Positions 24,520 to 32,017 of a stretch of 64,000 bases of DNA are shown in pieces. Within the stretch, counting starts at the first letter, position 1; each line of letters begins with the position of its first letter. Made by a program: the position numbers and the translations under genes. A model generated the notes under the pieces. That model was not told the DNA's origin. It saw only the letters and a list, made by a program, of their open reading frames with translations, and ran no database searches. The DNA comes from Pyxidicoccus xibeiensis (GTDB lineage: Bacteria > Myxococcota > Myxococcia > Myxococcales > Myxococcaceae), in the NCBI RefSeq assembly GCF_024198175.1, contig NZ_JAJVKV010000001.1, forward strand, positions 1,860,001 through 1,924,000, read 5' to 3'.

Positions 24520-26031
24520 TCAGCGCCGCTCCAGCTGCGCGAGGACCGGCAGCTTCAGCAAACGCTCGACCTGCCACTTCTCCAGAATCCGCCGGCGGAT
24601 GATGTCCAGCGCCACGGCCGCGAAGATGCCCAGGCCGATGCCGCCAATCACTCCCGCCGCGACGATGAGCTGCACCTTCGGCTTGGACGGCTTCTCCGGG
24701 AAGGTGGGCGGCGACAGCACGCTGAAGCGGTGCTTCATCGAAGCGCGCGAAATCTCCAGCTCCGTGCGCGCCTGGTCCAGCCGCCGCATCTTCTCCTGGT
24801 GCCGCATCACCAGCATGCGCACCCGGTCCGCCGCCACCGACACCTCCGGGTTGTCCGACGTGGCCTGCCCGCCCAGCGTGGCAGTGGGCAGCCCCGCCGT
24901 GCTGATGCCGGACTCCAGCTCCCCCGGGTTGCCGCCGTTGCGCATGTACTCGTTGATGTGCTCGTTCAGCTCCGAGCGCAGCGCCACCAGCTGCGGCGAG
25001 TCCTCCTGGAGCGCGACGATGCGCTGCTCCAGGTCGGTAATCACCGGGTGCTGCGGCGAGTAGATGACGCGCTGCTCGGACAGCTGGTTGCGCAGCTCCG
25101 TCAGCCGGCGCGCGCGGAAGTCCTCCACGTCGCCAATGGCCCGGCGCTTCGTCTGAATCATGAAGCGCATCTGCGCCAGCAGGTGGTCGGTGTTGATCAT
25201 CCCCCCGGCCGCCGTGGGCGTGCCCTTGCGCCCCGCCTTCTCCTCTTCCTTGCGCTTGCGCAGCTCGATGCGCTTCACCGTCGCGTCCAGCTCGGCGATG
25301 GCCTTCCTGATGCCCTCGCCCTCGTCCACCACCTGCTTCTCCAGAATCGTGATGGCCTCGGACACCGCGCCCATCTCCGCCGCCTGCCGCATGTCGAGGA
25401 AGTTCTGCTGCGCCGCCTGCACGATGTTCAGCGCCAGCTGCGGATCGCTCCACTCCACGCCGATGGACACCGTGCCGGTGCCGCCCTCCACGCCGACAAT
25501 CATCGCCTGCTCCAGCATGGCGGTGAGCGCGTCGCGCTTGTCCTCGTCGGACATGGGGGCCGGCGGCTTGCCCGTCAGCTTCTGCTTCAGCTTGCTCATC
25601 GGCGAGCGGCCCAGCTCCCAGTACTCCACGAGCTTGGCCTGCTCGACGATGGTCTTCAGGTTGTCGTACTTCATCACCATCTCCCACGCGGCGCGCGTGG
25701 GCTGGTCCGCGTCCACGGGGATGGAGCGCCCCGGGTTGGCCAGCGAGGAGATGATGAAGTTGCGCTGCGTCAGCATCCGCGTCTCCACGCGGTACTTGCG
25801 CGGCATGATCTTGCTCACGCCCACCGCCAGGGCGGACACCGTCCCCATCACCAGCAACGCGAGGAACCAGTGGCGCACCACCGCGTTCTTCACGAAGAAG
25901 ACGGCGTCGATGAGCAGACCCCAGTCGATGAGGTCCGCGGGCGCGTTCGTCTCCGCGCGCTCCGGGACGAACAGCGGCTGGGGGGGAGGCACCGGCTGGG
26001 GGCGCGGCCCGGGAGTGCCGGGCGCGGGCAT
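24520..26031 (-). CDS. epsV: Wzc-type chain-length co-polymerase without kinase domain (EpsV-like)
   Basis: 503 residues from ATG 26031. Pro-rich cytosolic N-terminus, first membrane helix near residue 60 (WFLALLVMGTVSALAVGVS), Wzz-type periplasmic domain with long charged coiled helices (LRKRKEEEKAGRK, ADRVRMLVMRHQEKMRRLDQARTELE), the proline-rich SPPTFPEKPSKPK motif, and second helix (LIVAAGVIGGIGLGIFAAVAL). The protein ends about 30 residues later, so there is no fused BY-kinase. It controls polymer length and links Wzy to the outer membrane exporter. Starts two bases after epsW. A separate BY-kinase-like protein without a P-loop is encoded at 14192-14719. Confidence 0.85.
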   Translation of the reverse strand: MPAPGTPGPRPQPVPPPQPLFVPERAETNAPADLIDWGLLIDAVFFVKNAVVRHWFLALLVMGTVSALAVGVSKIMPRKYRVETRMLTQRNFIISSLANPGRSIPVDADQPTRAAWEMVMKYDNLKTIVEQAKLVEYWELGRSPMSKLKQKLTGKPPAPMSDEDKRDALTAMLEQAMIVGVEGGTGTVSIGVEWSDPQLALNIVQAAQQNFLDMRQAAEMGAVSEAITILEKQVVDEGEGIRKAIAELDATVKRIELRKRKEEEKAGRKGTPTAAGGMINTDHLLAQMRFMIQTKRRAIGDVEDFRARRLTELRNQLSEQRVIYSPQHPVITDLEQRIVALQEDSPQLVALRSELNEHINEYMRNGGNPGELESGISTAGLPTATLGGQATSDNPEVSVAADRVRMLVMRHQEKMRRLDQARTELEISRASMKHRFSVLSPPTFPEKPSKPKVQLIVAAGVIGGIGLGIFAAVALDIIRRRILEKWQVERLLKLPVLAQLERR

Positions 26032-26033
26032 CG

Positions 26034-26438
26034 TCACGACTTCCTCCTCGGCCCGTAGTCCTTCATCACCTGCTGCACGCGGCGGGTGAACTCCTCCTGC
26101 GTGAAGGGCTTGCCCAGGTAGCCGTTGGCGCCGGCCTCCTCGGCGTGTGCCTTGTCCTCGGGCAAGTCCCGCGCGCTCACCACCAGCACCGGCACGTCCT
26201 TCATCGTCTGCGAGCGGCGGATGTGCTCGCACAGGTCATAGCCGGAGATGTCCGGCAGCGTCAGGTCCAGACACACGAGGTCCGGAGCGCTGGCGCCCTC
26301 CATGTGCTTGAGCGCCGCGCGCCCGCTGGGCAGCTCGATGACCTGTTCGAAACCCATGTCGCGCAGGTAGTCACCCAGCATCTTCCGGAAGAAGGGGGCG
26401 TCCTCCACCAGGAACACGGTCTGCAGTTGGGGCTCCAT
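26034..26438 (-). CDS. epsW: Single-domain response regulator (EpsW-like)
   Basis: 134 residues: receiver only. Acidic pair Glu12-Asp13 (FLVEDAP), phospho-acceptor Asp58 (LVCLDLTLPD), Thr/Ser switch (VLVVSARD) and Lys in YLGKPF. It lacks an output domain, so it must act by protein contact, perhaps on the export machinery. Encoded between a 58-residue membrane protein gene and epsV. The REC-PAS-kinase at 17506-19086 is a candidate partner; this is inference from co-location. Confidence 0.85.
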   Translation of the reverse strand: MEPQLQTVFLVEDAPFFRKMLGDYLRDMGFEQVIELPSGRAALKHMEGASAPDLVCLDLTLPDISGYDLCEHIRRSQTMKDVPVLVVSARDLPEDKAHAEEAGANGYLGKPFTQEEFTRRVQQVMKDYGPRRKS

Positions 26439-26470
26439 CCTTCGTCAGCCTTTCTTCTCGAACCTTGTGC

Positions 26471-26647
26471 TCAGCCGAACCCGAGCCTCGGCACCCAAAC
26501 GAGGACGCCGTACGTGTATGCCGCGTTGAAGAGGAAGAACCAGAGGATGGCCTTCTTGAACCCCCGCACGGGGTGCGGATCCCTCGCCGCCTTCGCGGGC
26601 AGGGCGACGGTGAGGATGAGGACGGACATCAGGATGAGCTTGGCCAT
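26471..26647 (-). CDS. Small membrane protein in the eps operon
   Basis: 58 residues from ATG 26647, stop at 26471. A hydrophobic N-terminus that could be a signal peptide (KLILMSVLILTVALPAKA) is followed by a basic patch, then a second aromatic membrane segment (AILWFFLFNAAYTYGVLVWV). It lies 12 bases after the epsX stop and 32 bases before epsW, inside an otherwise tightly packed operon, so it is likely a real gene. It may be an accessory subunit of the export complex. Not recognised as any named family. Confidence 0.7.
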   Translation of the reverse strand: MAKLILMSVLILTVALPAKAARDPHPVRGFKKAILWFFLFNAAYTYGVLVWVPRLGFG

Positions 26648-26659
26648 GGCTCCAGCCCC

Positions 26660-27904
26660 TCAGAGGATACCAGTTTGGCGCACGGACAGCCCCAGCGACG
26701 CGGCCCAGGTCAGCCGGGCTGTCGGGAGCTCGGGCGAGCGGCTCCAGGTACTCCGGGTATCGGCGTCCACCGACATCCAGCGTGTGAGAATCCACGAAGC
26801 CGTCACGCCTCCGGACACAATCCGGTCTCCGCTGGCCCCGCCCACCGCGAAGGCGGTGCCGGCCGTGGTGGACACCCGCACGCGGGGCCCCAGCGCCCAG
26901 GTGCCCGACAGCGTCAAATCCGCCCTCGGGTACACCCGTGCCGTCAGCCGGTCCACGAAAGGGGTGACGCGCACCCCCACCCGCCCGTTGAAGTCCGCCG
27001 TGCGCGAGGGAATCCGGTGCCCCACCGCGAAGGTGAGGTTGGGCAAGAGCTCCGTGCGGGGCTCGGGGGCGGCCTCTCCCTCCACGGGCTCCTCGGGGGG
27101 CGCCTCCAGGGCGCGCACCAGGCTGACGCCCACCCCGGCCTCCAGCGAGGTGCGCCGGTCCACCCGCTGGCCCCAGGCCTCCGTCAGCGTCAGCACCGTG
27201 TTGTTGGCGCCGGTGGAGAAGCGCGAGTGGGCCACGGCCACGGACGTGGTGATGGCGCTCAGGGACGACAGCGCGTGGCTCAGCGACACGTCGAAGCGGG
27301 GCCCGTACTGCATGGGCACCGCCTCGCGGGCCGGGCCGTCCAGGCCGCCGCTGATGGAGAAGCCGGTGGAGCCGGACAGCTGCCAGCGCCGCCCCAGCCA
27401 GCCGGTGTCCACGTTGAGCGTCGTCGCGGAGGACAGGAAGTAGACGGTGTCCTCCGTCGGCAGCGGCTGCAGGGGGCCGCCGCCGTCGGGAGGCCGCAGC
27501 GGGCCGTCCGGCTCGTCGCCGCCCGGGTCCGGCAGGGGCAGCACGTCCGTGGTGAACAGGTCCACGCTGCCCAGCACCAGCTCCTCGCCCAGGCGGAAGG
27601 ACAGGCCGCGCTCGGGGCGCCAGTTCCCCGCGAGCCGGGCCATGTGCTGGACTTCGGTGCGCGGCTGCACCGTGACTTCGCGCAGGCTGATGCGCGGGGC
27701 GTACTCCACCTGCAGCGACGTGTTGCCGTCGCGCACCTCCAGGCCCAGCGTGGGGGTGACGTCGGTGTCGCCAGCCACGGAAGGTGCGTCCTCGGCGGGG
27801 TCCTCGTTGGAGCGCACGCGCGAGTCGACGCGCGCCGCCACGCCGTACGTCACGGCGGCGGAGGACACCTCCAGCAGCACGGCGGTGAGGGCGGCCCCCA
27901 GCAC
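26660..27904 (-). CDS. epsX: Outer membrane beta-barrel polysaccharide exporter (EpsX/WzpX-like)
   Basis: 414 residues. N-terminal secretion signal (MLGAALTAVLLEVSSA), then alternating amphipathic strands ending in aromatic or small residues (TSLQVEYAPRISLREV, WQLSGSTGFSISGG, TLSGTWALGPRVRVSTTAG, ARLTWAASLGLSVRQTGIL at the end). Length and composition fit an outer membrane barrel of about 18 strands. In M. xanthus a barrel of this kind (EpsX/WzpX) works with the short OPX protein EpsY, which cannot itself cross the outer membrane. Here the two genes are separated by three bases, supporting the same composite translocon. Confidence 0.75.
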   Translation of the reverse strand: MLGAALTAVLLEVSSAAVTYGVAARVDSRVRSNEDPAEDAPSVAGDTDVTPTLGLEVRDGNTSLQVEYAPRISLREVTVQPRTEVQHMARLAGNWRPERGLSFRLGEELVLGSVDLFTTDVLPLPDPGGDEPDGPLRPPDGGGPLQPLPTEDTVYFLSSATTLNVDTGWLGRRWQLSGSTGFSISGGLDGPAREAVPMQYGPRFDVSLSHALSSLSAITTSVAVAHSRFSTGANNTVLTLTEAWGQRVDRRTSLEAGVGVSLVRALEAPPEEPVEGEAAPEPRTELLPNLTFAVGHRIPSRTADFNGRVGVRVTPFVDRLTARVYPRADLTLSGTWALGPRVRVSTTAGTAFAVGGASGDRIVSGGVTASWILTRWMSVDADTRSTWSRSPELPTARLTWAASLGLSVRQTGIL

Positions 27905-27907
27905 GGA

Positions 27908-28564
27908 CTACTCCACCACCACCACGTCGCCGGAGCGCAGGCGGAAGGCCGGCGCGCGCCCCTCGGCGTGGATGAGGTCGTCGTAGCGGAAGCGGATGCG
28001 CACCGGCGCGGCGCCCTCGTCCTGACGCATGACGAAGACGCGGTCCTTGTGGGCGTACTCCGTGAAGCCGCCCGCTCCCGCGAGCACCTGGAGCAGCGTG
28101 GAGTTGGGCTCGATTTCCAGCGGGCCCACGCGGTTGATTTCCCCCACCATCGTCACCTTGATGGGCTTCGCCTGCTCCAGCGCCACCGTGACGACGGGGT
28201 GGTTGATGTAGTCCTTCAGCCGCGTCTGGATTTGCTGGGACAGGATGGCCGGCGAGTGCCCGGCCGCCTCCACGTCGTCCAGGAAGAGCAGGCTGATGCG
28301 CCCGTCGTCCCGCACGCGGGCCTGCGTGGTGAGCGCCTCCTGGTTCCACACGCGGATGTTGAGCAGGTCGCCCGCGGCGATGCGGTAGCTGGCGTCGGGC
28401 GGGGGCGGCTTCTCCTGGTACTCGTCCACCCAGACGTACTTGCCCAGCCCGCGGCAGCCGGAGACCAGCAGCAGCAGCGCGGCGCAGGCGAGCGCGCGGA
28501 GCGGGAGGCTCGAGGAGGGCTGTCGATGACGGAGCGGGGACGGCATGAGCGGCAAGGGTCTCAT
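27908..28564 (-). CDS. epsY: Short OPX (Wza-like) polysaccharide export lipoprotein (EpsY-like)
   Basis: 218 residues from ATG 28564; an ATG at 28546 is an alternative start. The lipoprotein signal ends LLLLVSGC. Then come the PES domain (YRIAAGDLLNIRVWNQEALTTQARVRDDGRISL) and a SLBB domain (IKVTMVGEINRVGPLEIEPNSTLLQVLAGAGGFTE, listed here in pieces of one continuous block). It stops right after the SLBB region (LRSGDVVVVE) and lacks the C-terminal amphipathic helix that lets E. coli Wza form the outer membrane pore. This short class needs a separate barrel, supplied by epsX next door. Starts one base after the wzx stop. Confidence 0.85.
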   Translation of the reverse strand: MRPLPLMPSPLRHRQPSSSLPLRALACAALLLLVSGCRGLGKYVWVDEYQEKPPPPDASYRIAAGDLLNIRVWNQEALTTQARVRDDGRISLLFLDDVEAAGHSPAILSQQIQTRLKDYINHPVVTVALEQAKPIKVTMVGEINRVGPLEIEPNSTLLQVLAGAGGFTEYAHKDRVFVMRQDEGAAPVRIRFRYDDLIHAEGRAPAFRLRSGDVVVVE

Positions 28565-28565
28565 C

Positions 28566-30164
28566 TCAGGGGGTGGGGGCCACGGCGACGGGCGTGGCCT
28601 CGGGCTCGGGGTTGCCGCGGCGGCGGGCCAGGCGCACCACCTGGAGCACCTCACCCGGGCGCACCGCGCCGGTGGCCAGCACGCCAACCACGTACAGCGC
28701 CGCCTCGATTCCCAGCCGCACCCACGGGCCGAGCGGGGCAAGGACGGTCTGGTCCAGCGCGGCGATGGCCAGGCACACCGCGGCCGTCTTGCCCACCATG
28801 GAGAGCAGGCGCGCGTCGAACGCGGCGCGGCCCATGCGGGCGAACAGGCTGATGGTGACGGCGACCTCCATCAGCAGGATGGACAGCGCCGTGCCCGCCG
28901 CGCCGCCGCCGGGCCCCAGGGCCGAGTGCAGCAGCGGAATCAGCGTCAGGTTGAAGATGGGAATCAGCACCAGGCTGCCGACGACGCTGGTGATGGTCAC
29001 CCACCACTCGCGGTTGGTCATGGTCAGCCACATGCCGGACGTCATGGTGATGAAGGCCAGCACGAACAGCGGCGACATCAGCCGCAGCGGCGTGGCGGAC
29101 GGGGCGAACTCCCCGCCCATCAGCCCCACCCACAGCGGCGCGCCCAGGACGATGAGCATCATCAGCGGCACCGTGATGACCAGCGTGCCCTCCAGCGCGC
29201 GGCGGGTGAGCCGGGTGAGCTCCTCCTCGGAGCGCGCGGCCGCGCGGGACGCCAGCGGCATCAGCACCCAGCCGAAGACGGGGTTGAGGAAGAAGGTCAG
29301 GCCCGCGATGTTCCACGCGGCGCCGTAGAAGCCCACCTCCTCATGGGTGGCCGTGAAGCCCAGAATCATCACGTCCAGGCGCCCGTTGGCCCCCAGCGCC
29401 ACGCCGGTGATGAAGAAGGGCAGGCTCGCCTTCAGGACCTTCATGGTCGCCGGCACGTCCACGCGGAAGGTGAGGCCGATGTGCTGGTGCGCCAGGCGCC
29501 AGCCCACCGCGAGCTTCACCGCCTCGGACGCCACCAGCGGCACCGCCAGCCACGGCAGCGGCAGGCGCGCCAGGCACACGGCGAGCAGCCCGCCGCCCCA
29601 CACCAGCTTGGTGACGACGTTGGAGACCGACAGCCCCGCCACCTTGCCCTTGGCGTGCAGCAGCGCGGCCATGGAGGCGTTGATGATGGTGAGCGACTGC
29701 GCCACCGCGAAGACGTAGACGAGGTACCGCACCTCCGGCGGGTCGCCCTGGCCGGCCATGACGAGCGCCAGCACGCCAATCAGCACCACCGTGAGGCCCA
29801 GCCGCAAGAGCAGCGTGGTGCCGAAGAAGTCGCTGGCGTGGGCGGGCCGGCGAGCCACTTCCTTGCGGATGTACATCTCCAGGCCCAGCTGCGTGGCGAG
29901 GAAGAACACCGCGGAGAAGCTGTCGCCCCAGTTGAAGCGGCCCAGGTTCTCCGGACCGAGGTAGGCCGGCAGGAGGAACCGCACGCCCATGGCGATGGCG
30001 TACGTCACGAGCAGCGAGCCGCCGAGCTGCAGCCCATTGCGGACCGCGCCCATGGCCTCGTGCGCACCCTCGGGCTGCTGGGCGTCCTGCGGAATGGATT
30101 GGCTGGGACTGTTCACGGTGGAAGCGGGCGCCCCCCGGCCCCGGCCGGTCATGCCCGGGTGCAT
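28566..30164 (-). CDS. wzx: Wzx-type polysaccharide flippase
   Basis: 532 residues from ATG 30164; GTG 30116 is a possible alternative. About 12-14 membrane helices spread through the length (LGGSLLVTYAIAMGVRFLLP, FFITGVALGAN, VITVPLMMLIVLGAPLWVG, FVLAFITMTSGMWL, VGVLATGAV). Conserved features of the MATE/polysaccharide transporter family: LGPENLGRFNWGDSF near the N-terminus and GWVLMPLASRAAARSEEEL in the middle. It flips the undecaprenyl-linked repeat unit across the inner membrane. Located 62 bases after epsZ and one base before epsY. Confidence 0.85.
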   Translation of the reverse strand: MHPGMTGRGRGAPASTVNSPSQSIPQDAQQPEGAHEAMGAVRNGLQLGGSLLVTYAIAMGVRFLLPAYLGPENLGRFNWGDSFSAVFFLATQLGLEMYIRKEVARRPAHASDFFGTTLLLRLGLTVVLIGVLALVMAGQGDPPEVRYLVYVFAVAQSLTIINASMAALLHAKGKVAGLSVSNVVTKLVWGGGLLAVCLARLPLPWLAVPLVASEAVKLAVGWRLAHQHIGLTFRVDVPATMKVLKASLPFFITGVALGANGRLDVMILGFTATHEEVGFYGAAWNIAGLTFFLNPVFGWVLMPLASRAAARSEEELTRLTRRALEGTLVITVPLMMLIVLGAPLWVGLMGGEFAPSATPLRLMSPLFVLAFITMTSGMWLTMTNREWWVTITSVVGSLVLIPIFNLTLIPLLHSALGPGGGAAGTALSILLMEVAVTISLFARMGRAAFDARLLSMVGKTAAVCLAIAALDQTVLAPLGPWVRLGIEAALYVVGVLATGAVRPGEVLQVVRLARRRGNPEPEATPVAVAPTP

Positions 30165-30226
30165 AGAAGACGAGCGGGGGCGGCACGTCAATGCCGCCCC
30201 CGCGGGAAGTCAGGTTGCCTGGAAGC

Positions 30227-31696
30227 CTAGCTGGCCCCGCGCCCCGTGAGGACCACGGGCACCGTCTGCAACAGGAGCGTCAGGTCGCTCGTGAGGCTCC
30301 AGTGGTCGATGTACTGCATGTCGAGGTACATCCACTCCTCGAACGAAATCTGGTTGCGCCCGGACACCTGCCAGATGCAGGTGAGGCCCGGCCGCACGGA
30401 CAGCCGGCGGCGCTGCCACGTCTCGTACTTGGCCACCTCGCTGGGCACCGGCGGACGCGGGCCGACGATGCTCATCTCCCCGCGCAGCACGTTGATGAAC
30501 TGGGGCAGCTCGTCGATGGAGAACTTGCGGATGAACCGGCCGATGCCGGTGATGCGCGGGTCGTTCTTCATCTTGAAGACCGGGCCGGACATCTCGTTCT
30601 GCGCGGCCAGCTTCGCCTTCAGCTCCTCGGCGTTCACCACCATGGAGCGGAACTTCAGCATGTAGAACGACTTGCCGTTCTGCCCCACGCGCAGCTGCTT
30701 GAAGAAGATGGGGCCCTTGGAGGTGAGCTTCACCGCCAGCGCCACGAAGGCGAGCAGGGGCAGCAGCATCCACAGCGCCACCGCGGACACGCAGATGTCG
30801 AACAGGCGCTTCATCGCCATCTGGTGCGGCTTGGGGCTCACCGCCGCGAAGTGCAGGAAGCCGTCGGACACCGCGCGCCGCTCGATGGGCCGCGCGCGGT
30901 CCAGGCGGAAGCTGTGCGCCGGCAGCGCGAAGGGCACGCCGAAGCGCTCGGCCAGCTTGATGGCCCCCTGCATGGACTCGCCCTGCTTCAGCGTGTTGCC
31001 CGCGATGTAGACCTCGTCCACCGCCGTGTTGCGCAGGATGTGCTCCAGGTCCTCCACCGAGCCCATGATTCGCGCCGGCAGCTCGCCGATGGAGCCCGTG
31101 TCGTCGTGGAAGCGCACGTAGCCCAGCACCTGGCGGCGCCCGCGGCGCACCAGGTCCTCGCCCGTGTAGCGGCCCATGGCGCCCGTGCCGACAATCAGCA
31201 CCGAGTCCATGGGGCGCTCCTGCGCGGCCACCGGACGGAAGACGAACAGGCGCAACAGCAGCGCCACGGGCCAGAAGATGATGAGCAGCGGCGCCACGCC
31301 CGTCACCGTCACCCGCTCTGGCAGCGCCAGGCTCACCAGCGCCAGCACCGTCACCACCGCCAGCGTCGCCACCGACACGAGCGCCACGTGGTCCAGCTTG
31401 CTGCGCTCGACGAAGCGCGAGTCATAGAGGCACAGGGCCGTGCCCGTGATGATCCACGTCATCAGCGACGTGAGGACGAGGCTGGGGACGACCCAGCCGG
31501 ACTCCGGGGTCAGCTGGCCGTCCAGCCACGAGGCCGTCCCCAGCACCGCCGTCATCAGGATCAGGTCCACCGTCAGGTTCAGCTTCGCCGCGAACCCCGG
31601 CGCCAGCTTCGGCCCCTGGACCTCTTCCACGCTGTCGCTCTGAGGGGACGCATTCCCAGGAGCCCCGACCGCCGCACTTGCACTTGCGCTGCTCAT
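30227..31696 (-). CDS. epsZ: Polyprenyl-phosphate glycosyl-1-phosphate transferase (WbaP family, EpsZ-like)
   Basis: 489 residues from ATG 31696 (MSSASASAAV), with GGTGGAG just upstream; ATG 31726 is an alternative. Four N-terminal membrane helices, a CoA-binding-like Rossmann domain (SVLIVGTGAMGRYTGEDL), and the C-terminal catalytic domain (KRLFDICVSAVALW, MLKFRSMVVNAE, DELPQFINVLRGEMSIVGPRP, RPGLTCIWQVSGRN). It transfers a hexose-1-phosphate to undecaprenyl phosphate, starting the repeat unit. First gene of the long operon through epsU. The candidate promoter lies in the 321-base interval upstream. Confidence 0.9.
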   Translation of the reverse strand: MSSASASAAVGAPGNASPQSDSVEEVQGPKLAPGFAAKLNLTVDLILMTAVLGTASWLDGQLTPESGWVVPSLVLTSLMTWIITGTALCLYDSRFVERSKLDHVALVSVATLAVVTVLALVSLALPERVTVTGVAPLLIIFWPVALLLRLFVFRPVAAQERPMDSVLIVGTGAMGRYTGEDLVRRGRRQVLGYVRFHDDTGSIGELPARIMGSVEDLEHILRNTAVDEVYIAGNTLKQGESMQGAIKLAERFGVPFALPAHSFRLDRARPIERRAVSDGFLHFAAVSPKPHQMAMKRLFDICVSAVALWMLLPLLAFVALAVKLTSKGPIFFKQLRVGQNGKSFYMLKFRSMVVNAEELKAKLAAQNEMSGPVFKMKNDPRITGIGRFIRKFSIDELPQFINVLRGEMSIVGPRPPVPSEVAKYETWQRRRLSVRPGLTCIWQVSGRNQISFEEWMYLDMQYIDHWSLTSDLTLLLQTVPVVLTGRGAS

Positions 31697-32017
31697 CGTC
31701 TCCACCCCCCTCTGTGCCGAATGCATGCTTTCGCTCAGTTCGGTTCAGAGGATGCCGTTGAGGCTAAAAATCTTCAAGTCGGAAGGAACTACATTTTTGC
31801 TGATGGTGCGTCGCGTTGCAACCGCCGCTCCGCAAGTAAGACGTGACACGAGGTGAATTCTTGGGATCGCCTTCAACCCAGTTCCGGGTCGATTCCGCCC
31901 CACGAATCGTCTACGCGTCACTTCTCCTTGCCGGGTTCGGCCTTGCGCCGCGCCTGCAGCGTGCATCTACGGTGCCGGTCTGACGTTGGATTGCGCGTCG
32001 CGCTGGGACGCGGGGTG
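31697..32017. other. Intergenic promoter region of epsZ
   Basis: 321 bases without a gene, between epsZ and the convergent end side of the molybdenum cofactor gene. It is less GC-rich than its surroundings near 31755-31800 (GGCTAAAAATCTTC, CTACATTTTTGC). It carries a candidate sigma-54 site (31817-31832). No open frame with coding character was seen here. Confidence 0.6.
31817..31832 (-). promoter_or_regulatory. Candidate sigma-54 (-24/-12) promoter upstream of epsZ
   Basis: On the minus strand the bases read CGGAGCGGCGGTTGCA. The GG and GC are separated by ten bases and the -12 element TTGCA is exact; the -24 element matches weakly. It lies about 120 bases upstream of epsZ. In M. xanthus, EPS production depends on NtrC-type activators, which work with sigma-54. 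Confidence 0.3.

Noticed and set aside
26445-28852. Very long open frames on both strands (634 and 795 codons) over epsX and epsY
   Set aside because: They are mirror frames caused by high third-position GC. Composition is Arg/Gly/Ala-rich without motifs, while epsX and epsY show signal peptides and domains.
9542-31696. A capsule or spore-coat locus instead of eps
   Set aside because: The combination of GH44, acetyltransferase, short OPX plus barrel, single-domain regulator and gene order agrees best with eps.
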